Part shown: positions 60,201 through 64,000 of the stretch, one piece after another
Position numbering within the stretch: the first letter of the stretch is position 1
Layout: every line of letters begins with the position of its first letter
NCBI GenBank assembly: GCA_023079485.1
Contig: CM041085.1
Location: forward strand, 95,863,115 to 95,927,114
Direction of reading: 5' to 3'
Source: Archilochus colubris
Lineage: Eukaryota > Chordata > Aves > Apodiformes > Trochilidae
Length of the DNA stretch: 64,000 nt
Notes under the pieces: model-generated
Seen by the model: only the letters and a program-made list of their open reading frames with translations
The model's database searches: none
Told to the model about the DNA's origin: nothing
Made by a program: the position numbers and the translations under genes

Positions 60201-61946
60201 GCTTCCAGCCATGGAGAAAGTATGGAGAAAGTAGAGGCAAAGACGTGTAGGGGGAGGAGGAGTAGTAAGAAAGCCAAACAGAGAGTCACAGGCAGTTCAG
60301 GAGACTGTGCACATCATTTGGAAACAAGCATTGGGCTTCAGGTGTCTCTCTTGCATTATACCAGCATTAGCCAAGCAAAGATTCTTTGACCCTAAAGAAA
60401 TGGTGTAAAACCAAGTAAATAAGATCACTGGGCTCAGTGCACTGTGAGGAATTTAGAAACACACAGCAAGAGGTTGAGGGAAGAAGAAATGGCTTAACTT
60501 TGTAGAACAAGACATTAGAGCACTTGCATCCTGCACTCCATGGTGTTTAAACATTTGAGGATTTCGTTAGGCCATGAAAGAGGGAATTTCAGCTAATTAG
60601 ACGAGAATTATTGTAGGCATGAATATGGACTACAGGAACAATGCAGTCAGAGGGAAGATGGATTCTGGCAGTCTTCCTGTGCTAGTTCCAGGAGGGATTA
60701 CACTCAGAAGTGAGTGTGTGGGAGAGGCAGGCAGTTCAGGGTCAGAGATTACTTTAGAACTCTGCCTTTGTGTGTAGGGAGAAGATCTGAGTAAAGCAGC
60801 ATGAAAGCTGTCTTGGGGAGCAAGAGGGACTTCTTTCCCTTGACACTTGAGCCTTCTGAAGAATTAGCTAGTAAGGAAACCATAATGTAGCAAGGGTATG
60901 ACAGAACAAAGACAGGCTGTTAAAAAGATCAGAGATAGTTGCCAAGGTCACTGATGTCTTTCATGGTTTTCCTATAAAGTTGATGTCAAAAGCTGAGCTA
61001 GTAGTAAGATATCCCAAAGGAGGCATATGTTTAAGGAGGAGAAAGTAGAAGAGTCAGAAATAAATGCTTGGTGTTATAAGGCACAGAACTATTGGGAAGG
61101 GATATTGTTTGTATAAACACTATTGTTTTTTATTGTAAATTACATTTGTCTTGTGTTCTTGGTCAAATCTACGAATAGGTGGTGTGGGGCTCTTGGAGGA
61201 GTTCTTTCATCCTGTGTCCCCTAGCCTGCCCACATTGTTTTTTGCCCTGGCAGTTCTTTTGACCACATTGTCTGTATGGAACCATATTATCTGCCTTTAA
61301 AAAGTAAATGTGATGCAAAGTATGTAGCATGAAGACTACAGTCTTTGGTTAAAGCAGAAGGGAGAAGAACTTGCCTTCTTATTCAATGCGTTCAGAAAAG
61401 TTGGCTTTGACACTGTAGTACTGAAAGGCATTCTAAGCATAAAAGTAAGGTTAGAGCCACTCAGACATCCCAGAATTTCAACGGAGTAATATTTCATTGT
61501 ATGCAGTTCCAAAATACTTACTATTGGTCTTCTTATTTACAACTATCATTTGTCTTCTGATTCTGCAGATGAGGAATACCAAGGACAAACCAAAAGAAAG
61601 CGCATTCGAAGGAAGAAACAAAAGAACAGCTTGCAGAACTCTAATAATTTACATGGAGAACAAACAGAATCTGGAATGCAAGAGACTCTTGTTCAAGATA
61701 ATATACAGCTGCAGCAGACAGACAGTCCCAAAATAAGCAAAAACAAGAAGAGGAAACTGAAAAAGAAGCGACAGAAAGAAAAGAGGAGAGCAGCTGGCTT
61801 GGTAACAAAAACCACCAGTGTGGACTTTACATATCAGCCCGACAAAAGCAACAGAGAAGAAGCAGCAGGCTTAAAAGACATAGATGAAAAGGCAGATAGC
61901 ATTTTGGACTTCCTGCAGGCAACACAACAAATTTATTTTACTGACA
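3188..61946 (+). CDS. ERICH1: ERICH1 (glutamate-rich protein 1), 5' part, four exons, incomplete at right edge
   Basis: The CDS joins 3188-3209, 17805-17996, 34262-34396 and 61569-61946, giving 242 complete codons. The joined product matches my memory of vertebrate ERICH1 in order. The N-terminus is [20 protein letters not shown] (residues 1-20), aligning without gaps to the human start. Residues 81-94 include PPEGYV, a basic cluster KRKRIRRKK lies at 125-133, [18 protein letters not shown] at 173-190, DFTYQP at 202-207 and ILDFL at 228-232. The molecular function of ERICH1 is poorly defined; the two basic clusters suggest nuclear or nucleolar location (inference). The human protein is about 440 residues, much of it Glu/Asp-rich repeats placed between the DFTYQP-like and ILDFL-like motifs. 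Here only about 20 residues separate them. The C-terminal exons must lie beyond 64000. All introns are phase 1. The identification is firm; the extent is partial. Confidence 0.93.
5813..5990 (-). mobile_element. Solo-LTR fragment, endogenous retrovirus (same family as 15828-16408)
   Basis: Read on the minus strand this is the terminal part of a bird ERV LTR. The + strand begins with a degraded version of the diagnostic end (GTTGAACCCTGGCTGG), followed by a C-rich run and the AAGTGAGAAGACTCATGGG block. It corresponds, inverted, to about 16250-16408. Only about 180 bp remain and no internal retroviral genes are present. Confidence 0.7.
10815..11156 (+). mobile_element. CR1 LINE 3' end
   Basis: The segment matches the CR1 tail: GACAGGACTAGAGGAGATGG, the block GGGCTGCCCAGGGAGGTGGTGG near 10945, and the terminal GATTCTGTG near 11148. 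Its single-frame relic encodes the C-terminal CR1 ORF2 extension. It is 5' truncated, as most CR1 copies are. A TA-repeat with G-rich flank (11048-11090) interrupts the 3' untranslated part. Confidence 0.85.
11048..11064. repeat. (TA)n tract inside the CR1 3' end
   Basis: This alternating TA run of about 17 bp is followed by TAAATATAA and a G-rich stretch. It lies within the 3' untranslated part of the surrounding CR1 copy. Confidence 0.8.
11931..12047. repeat. Purine tract with (GA)n core
   Basis: Nearly uninterrupted purines on the + strand centre on about twelve GA dinucleotides at 11975-11998. It is a simple-sequence expansion. Open frames on either strand here are low-complexity artefacts. 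Confidence 0.9.
15828..16408 (+). mobile_element. Solo LTR of an avian ERVL-like endogenous retrovirus
   Basis: The order of blocks matches an LTR family common in bird genomes: GGTAATTTTCTTCG near the start, GTTGATAACAC near 15910, GGGAGGGGACACAGCTGGGA near 16023, a polyadenylation signal ATTAAA at 16274-16279, and the terminal GAGGTTAAACCATCACA ending at 16408. No gag/pol/env remnants adjoin it, so it is a solo LTR left by recombination. It is in sense with ERICH1 and could supply a cryptic polyadenylation site in intron 1. It is considerably mutated. Confidence 0.75.
17805..17996 (+). CDS. ERICH1: ERICH1 coding exon 2
   Basis: The acceptor is a pyrimidine-containing tract ending CTCCACAG at 17804; the donor is CAAG|GTGAGA at 17997. 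The exon is 192 nt, phase 1 to phase 1, encoding the end of codon 8 through residue 71 plus one base. It begins [12 protein letters not shown], a short conserved amphipathic N-terminal segment, then becomes Ser/Thr/Glu-rich and low in complexity (residues 21-71), probably disordered. Reading through the donor meets a stop after GETS at 18008-18010, so intron retention would truncate the protein. Its start continues smoothly from exon 1, which fixes the acceptor. Confidence 0.92.
19030..19400 (+). mobile_element. Degenerate CR1 LINE 3' part
   Basis: Scattered landmarks in CR1 sense order are visible: TGTATGAGGAGAGACTGA near 19046, a purine-rich block, CAGCTACTTAGGGAGGGG near 19208, TTGGAGGAGTTAAAAACTA near 19293 and a GGGTCAAACTTTAA-like end. 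It is clearly older than the neighbouring copies. The assignment rests on motif order only. Confidence 0.55.
19636..20385 (-). mobile_element. CR1 LINE 3' half, inverted
   Basis: The + strand shows the reverse complement of the CR1 end: GTTTGGGTTGGAAGGAACC, then AAGATCATCTAGTTCC near 19670, the C-terminal ORF2 region, and the TATTTGTGCTTGCTATTGCC block near 20340. It is 5' truncated within the sequence downstream of the RT catalytic centre. Several frame breaks are present. Confidence 0.85.
20688..22492 (-). mobile_element. CR1 LINE, 1.8 kb, with reverse-transcriptase relic
   Basis: The 3' end lies at the left (GGTTGGAAGGGACCTCAAGA near 20717) and the 5' truncation at the right. Minus-strand reading blocks appear in ORF2 order. 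At 22450-22154 is the linker with [11 protein letters not shown] and SMGP. At 22150-21809 is RT with [13 protein letters not shown] and SSQHGFTK. The catalytic box near 21565-21554 reads FAGD instead of FADD, and 21298-21026 holds the C-terminal [15 protein letters not shown] segment. Stops and frameshifts separate the blocks. The element lies about 300 bp from another inverted CR1 copy at 19636-20385. Confidence 0.92.
26699..27008 (+). mobile_element. CR1 LINE 3' end
   Basis: Sense-strand CR1 tail: GGCCTCTTCTCTCAAGTAAT near 26733, AGATATTAGGAAGAATTTC near 26798, GACTGCCCAGGGAGGCAGTGG near 26850 and terminal GATGATTCTGTGATG near 26992. It is 5' truncated, with about 310 bp kept. Position 27008 is the approximate target-site border. 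Confidence 0.85.
28858..28900. other. Imperfect hairpin, 16-bp stem with 5-nt bulge
   Basis: The left arm (28858-28873, TGTGCTCCTCTGAGTT) pairs with AACTCA (28880-28885) and GAGGAGCACA (28891-28900). Five unpaired bases, GTCAA, lie between the two right-arm parts, and the loop is six bases. Pairing does not extend outward, so it is shorter than a typical microRNA precursor. No function is established. Confidence 0.6.
29761..29784. other. Perfect 10-bp hairpin with GTAA loop
   Basis: TATCTGTGCT (29761-29770) and AGCACAGATA (29775-29784) are exact reverse complements around GTAA, which in RNA is a GNRA-type tetraloop. Flanks do not continue the pairing. It lies in ERICH1 intron 2. Its role is unknown. 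Confidence 0.65.
30660..31382 (+). mobile_element. Solo LTR of a second avian endogenous-retrovirus family
   Basis: Blocks in order: GGCTGGGGCTGCCCCACGCC near 30722, a CACAGCTGAGCCCC segment near 30787, an AGCCTATGGAGAACCCC segment near 30956, a T-rich block near 31145-31195, TAGTTGGTAAG near 31230, and the terminal GCCAGGGTTGACCCACTGTA near 31363. This fits a bird LTR family ending in a GGGT(C/T)(A/G)ACCCAC motif. It is distinct from the family at 15828-16408. No internal retroviral sequence adjoins it, and the left border is uncertain by some tens of bases. Confidence 0.65.
34262..34396 (+). CDS. ERICH1: ERICH1 coding exon 3
   Basis: A strong polypyrimidine tract (34238-34258) precedes the acceptor AG at 34260-34261; the donor is ACAG|GTAAGT at 34397, a perfect consensus. 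The exon is 135 nt, phase 1 to phase 1, residues 72-116 plus one base. It holds [14 protein letters not shown] at residues 81-94, where PPEGYV is shared with mammalian ERICH1, followed by a Ser/Asn-rich stretch. No charged clusters occur here. Because it is symmetric, skipping it would remove 45 residues, including the PPEGYV motif, without shifting frame. Confidence 0.92.
35928..36055 (-). mobile_element. Short CR1 3'-terminal fragment
   Basis: The + strand shows CACAGAATCACAGTCATTGA and GGTTGGAAGATAAGTTGAATCATCAACCCAACACC, then CTAAACCATGTCC, the inverted CR1 terminus. A small internal duplication repeats CACAGTCAT-GAGGTTGGAA. Only about 130 bp remain. Confidence 0.8.
37640..38145 (-). mobile_element. 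CR1 ORF1-like relic (coiled region plus start of esterase-like domain)
   Basis: The minus-strand frame over 38144-37785 contains [19 protein letters not shown] followed by [14 protein letters not shown]. This resembles the charged N-terminal region of bird CR1 ORF1. It is followed by KSVLVGDC, which matches the start of the SGNH/GDS esterase domain reported for CR1 ORF1, with Ser replaced by Cys. A stop and frame change follow, but a similar-looking trace ([16 protein letters not shown] order) continues to about 37640. The parts are degraded. ORF1-bearing copies are uncommon because CR1 is usually 5' truncated. The family call is from memory and moderate. Confidence 0.55.
39486..40892 (-). 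mobile_element. CR1 LINE, 1.4 kb, with reverse-transcriptase relic
   Basis: The 3' end is sharp at the left (ATAGAATCACAGAATCATCA, then GACCTTCAAGATTGAGTCC). Minus-strand frames include [36 protein letters not shown] and [14 protein letters not shown] within 40679-40119, which is CR1 RT. The catalytic box at 40337-40326 reads FAGD rather than [19 protein letters not shown] follows near 40000. It is truncated at its 5' end near 40892 inside RT. The relatively clean 560-bp frame suggests one of the younger copies in the window. Confidence 0.92.
44221..44282. repeat. Pyrimidine tract (CT-rich simple repeat)
   Basis: About 60 bases are almost purely C and T, with repeats of CTCTCCCCCT type, followed by a short ATATA segment. 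It is low-complexity. Confidence 0.9.
46093..46108. repeat. A-homopolymer (16 A)
   Basis: This is an uninterrupted run of 16 A on the + strand. No LINE or processed-gene body with a matching 3' end lies immediately to its left, so it is probably simple sequence. Confidence 0.85.
48706..48734. repeat. T-homopolymer
   Basis: Six T, one C, then 22 T lie on the + strand. No recognisable retrocopy lies on either side. Confidence 0.9.
50925..51485 (+). mobile_element. CR1 ORF2 fragment: end of endonuclease domain, no 3' tail
   Basis: The + frame over about 50983-51264 has [33 protein letters not shown] and [16 protein letters not shown], which is the C-terminal part of the CR1 endonuclease domain. 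The continuation in shifted frames (51265-51485) contains pieces with [20 protein letters not shown] order. Both the 5' part and the entire RT and 3' tail are absent, which is unusual because CR1 inserts normally keep the 3' end. Confidence 0.88.
54860..55910 (+). mobile_element. Ancient CR1/L3-like relic (linker and RT part)
   Basis: Over about 1 kb the sequence keeps the order of an older amniote CR1: GTCCTTTAAAAAGCTGAA near 55070, GGTAACAAGTCTTATTTTTG near 55186, AGAGAAGCTAAGTAACTTCT near 55287, AATTCAAGGAAAAGTATTG near 55482, and AAAATATGTGGATAAGGGTG followed by GATGTACTTCCCTTGAATTT near 55786-55840. Identity is low and no frame is open. It is a deep relic unlike the young bird CR1 copies, called from recalled consensus order. 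Confidence 0.6.
57120..58420 (-). mobile_element. CR1 ORF2 5' part: endonuclease domain, no RT or 3' tail
   Basis: Minus-strand blocks run from right to left. Near 58330-58260 is a TNRRR-type start. At 58200-58130 is [10 protein letters not shown] then GGGVGLYV. Near 58060-58000 are [10 protein letters not shown] and CYRP. At 57911-57627 are [40 protein letters not shown] and [10 protein letters not shown]. The EN C-terminus and linker follow down to about 57200. These are the characteristic AP-endonuclease-like domain blocks of CR1 ORF2 in order. The copy stops before RT and has no 3' tail. Stops and frameshifts interrupt it. The right edge could extend to about 58700. Confidence 0.85.
58940..59230 (-). 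mobile_element. Ancient CR1-like relic, 3' part
   Basis: The + strand carries, in the order of inverted older amniote CR1, GAGCAAATGTTTTAACTGAG (near 59020), TGAGTTGGTAACAGTTTGCT, GGATTGCTTTGCATTTGTCA near 59136 and ATCTAATTTAACCTGTTC. It is weak but ordered. It abuts the younger inverted CR1 fragment ending near 58420-58700. Confidence 0.55.
61569..61946 (+). CDS. ERICH1: ERICH1 coding exon 4 (basic clusters)
   Basis: The acceptor TTCTGCAG ends at 61568. I place the donor at GT 61947-61948 (ACA|GTATGT), which gives 378 nt and keeps phase 1. A second GT at 61951 is possible but breaks the phase pattern. The exon encodes residues 117-242 plus one base. KRKRIRRKK at 125-133 looks like a nuclear localisation signal, and [18 protein letters not shown] at 173-190 is a longer Lys/Arg block of the kind seen in nucleolar proteins. 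AAGL, DFTYQP and ILDFL follow, all conserved family landmarks. The mammalian acidic repeat array, which lies between DFTYQP and ILDFL, is missing. Without splicing the frame would close at TAA 61988-61990. Confidence 0.9.
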
Positions 61947-64000
61947 GTATGTATGACTCTCTCCTCTTTTCCATGAGTATTATTATGTAAAGGAAAATAG
62001 ATGTGCACTTATTATTGCTGAAGAATGGGCCAAATACACTAGAGAAATGTCTGGGTTGAACTCAGTAAGACATGCAAGTACTTAACATTGTGCCCTTTTC
62101 TGTTGTGTGCATGAATGTGTAGAAATTCACATCATGAAAAACTGTGGTCCTAATCTGTTTATTTTTCTGTTCTTTGCTCTTTCTTGAAACATTCCAATGG
62201 ACTTGGGATTAACACAGTGGTTAAAATGAACCAAATTCTTCTTCCCTCTGAAAGCAAATATCCAGAAGGACTACTTGCTTTCAGAGAGCTTCAAATGAGG
62301 GCAGTAATTGCTATTCTGAACTACTTTCATGCTTTACTATCTCTGAACCAACTTTTCAGAAAGTTCTCCTTCCCAGGGGGAAACTTAGTTGTAGTATTTA
62401 AGGAGAACTATGCAAACAGCATCCAAGAGGGAAGGGGAAGATACTGTTGGCCCTGGGAAAGTGTTTTGGCACAAAGCACTTTTGAACCAAATGAATGTGA
62501 ACTTAACGCTCAATGCAAATTCCATAGCACTTTAAAATGGATTGCATGGGTGTTATCCCTGATGGCCTATTCAGTGTTCATGTGGCCACTAAAATCAGAG
62601 GAATTCATACTGTTATGTTTCTTCCATTGCCTTCTGAAAAAGCTTATTGTATGATGCTTATGTCATAAATGCCTTTCACAGATAATGAAGTTTTAATGGT
62701 AAGTATAGTAGTTTTCTGTACATACAGCAGATTAAGTTGGCATCATCTAGAATTAAATATGTTTTCTTAAGGGCAAGCTGTTGTGTTCTTTACTTGCTCA
62801 GCTCAGAACCATGGCTTTAAAATAACTGTCTTGTAAAACTGGAGAAAAGCAAATGAAGAATTTTTTAAAGTGTATGGCCTTGACTGTCTTTTTGGAACTG
62901 AATAAAAAATACCAAGCAGCTTGCCTACCTCTATAATGTCCATTTTAAGTCAGAGCTGTCAGCTCCTAGTCCCATAAAATTCATCTTTAGACTACTTGAA
63001 AAATCCTGTTAAGGTGACATTAAGGATTTCCTGTTAATTTTTTTCTCAAGTTTTAGTAGAATTTTCGTTGCTTACAGTTAATTTGTTTCTGCTATGTTAG
63101 CAGAAGCCCAACATTCAAAATCCATCCCAGTTTCTGGCTACTGCATTTCCATCACCAAAAGTAAGAATTTTACAACTTCAGTATATGGCTAAATAAATGT
63201 TAGCTAAACTGCATGCAGTAGTGGAACTCCAGAGTAACTGAGCAAGACTGCAAACTCATTTAACAGTTCTGCTGTTGGTACATAACTCAGAACAGAAACC
63301 TGGTTATTTGTCCACAGCTGTGTTGCATATTGAATTTAAAGAAAAAGTATAGAGCTTCCAGCTTTCCTGGAAGTCAAGTTCATGTTTTAGTAGCTGTTGA
63401 CAGATTGACTGGTCCTGGTGTCAAACCTACAGATAAGATGGGTGAGCCCGTATAAGGACCTTGGAGTCTACACTGAGGAATTCTCAGATAAAAGAAAGTT
63501 CACCTACAGATGTCACATCCATAAAGCAGAGTGTGTGACTAACTTTCTTGCTAGTCAAATCCCAGTTTATGTATAGATATTATGTTGTTTACCTTTTGTA
63601 GTTGAGTGACTCTACTACTCCCTTTTTTTTTTTTCTTTTTAGATAAAATTGGAAACCATTATTTTTAGCACCATTGTCAAACGGTCACATTGGATTATAC
63701 TTCTTGTATGTATGTAAAAAAGATGAATTGGAAAAACCTGCTCTTCTCAGTTGGCTTGCTGGTGAAAAGCAGACAAGTTAAAAACATTGTAACTGGACTG
63801 GAAAAATGAATTTATGCTTTAATACTGAAGAAGCATTGCATTTCCTTCTCTGTTGTCTTGCATACTGTAATAATGTGCTTTGCAGTTATTCCACAGAATT
63901 GTTCCTTGTCTCTACATGTGTGTGTATTTTTATAACACATAGTGTGGAGGAAGTGAAAATAGCACTTTGGCCACAATACAGTTTCCTCATCACACCTTTT
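61947..64000 (+). other. ERICH1: Start of ERICH1 intron 4
   Basis: Neither the acceptor nor the exons for the conserved ERICH1 C-terminus are visible before the window ends. I searched by eye for the leucine-rich C-terminal motifs without success. The open frame at 62184-62654 (about 150 codons, first ATG internal) does not resemble ERICH1 or a known domain. A T-run lies near 63625-63634. Confidence 0.75.

Larger units (their letters stand above)
34397..61568 (+). other. ERICH1: ERICH1 intron 3 (27.2 kb)
   Basis: The intron runs from a perfect GTAAGT donor to a TTCTGCAG acceptor. It is the most repeat-laden intron here: CR1-derived segments lie near 35928, 37640, 39486, 50925, 54860, 57120 and 58940. 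A pyrimidine tract lies at 44221-44282, an A-run at 46093-46108 and a T-run at 48713-48734. A-rich runs near 41685 and 42727 and T-rich runs near 53350 are simple sequence. The stretches 40900-50900, 51500-54850 and 59240-61560 look like unique AT-rich intron without recognisable exons. Confidence 0.85.

Noticed and set aside
1..64000. CRISPR arrays, tRNA, rRNA, riboswitches, phage or bacterial defence systems.
   Set aside because: No regularly spaced repeats, cloverleaf signatures or prokaryotic gene organisation. The window is a bird gene with introns.
61947..64000. The last ERICH1 exons.
   Set aside because: No AG-flanked phase-1 frame with the expected leucine-rich C-terminus was found before the window ended.

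Overview
This is vertebrate nuclear DNA, almost certainly from a bird and probably a neoavian one. It is AT-rich and intron-dominated, carries many CR1 LINE fragments ending in the ATTCTRTG-type 3' tail typical of birds, and holds copies of two solo-LTR families that I recognise from bird genomes. There are no operons, ribosome binding sites or other prokaryotic features.

One protein-coding gene spans nearly the whole window on the + strand: the first four coding exons of ERICH1 (glutamate-rich protein 1). The exons are 3188-3209, 17805-17996, 34262-34396 and 61569-61946. Together they hold 727 coding bases, giving 242 complete codons plus one base, and the gene runs off the right edge. Every splice junction is GT-AG and phase 1, and each internal exon is a multiple of three. 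The product is a small, highly charged, probably nuclear or nucleolar protein with two Lys/Arg clusters. The acidic repeat that gives the mammalian protein its name is absent from this part.

Layout. 1-1130: AT-rich, no gene seen. About 1140-3600: a broad CpG island with the ERICH1 promoter (GC boxes, CCAAT, TGACG half-site), a CACCGG-type tandem repeat and a G-run tract. A possible first exon of a divergent minus-strand gene lies at 2656-2673; by human synteny DLGAP2 is the natural candidate, but the sequence does not prove this. 3210-17804: intron 1 with two LTR fragments, one CR1 and a GA tract. 17997-34261: intron 2 with four CR1 pieces (two adjacent and in the same orientation), one solo LTR and two clean hairpins. 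34397-61568: intron 3 (27 kb) with at least seven CR1-derived segments. These include uncommon 5' parts of the element (ORF1-like and the ORF2 endonuclease) and two very old CR1 relics. 61947-64000: the start of intron 4, with no exon recognised.

I found no CRISPR array, tRNA, rRNA, intact mobile element or new gene system. The points most worth checking are the divergent first exon, the symmetric phase-1 exon architecture, the ERICH1 form without the acidic repeat, the same reverse-transcriptase active-site change in two separate CR1 copies, and the two intronic hairpins.
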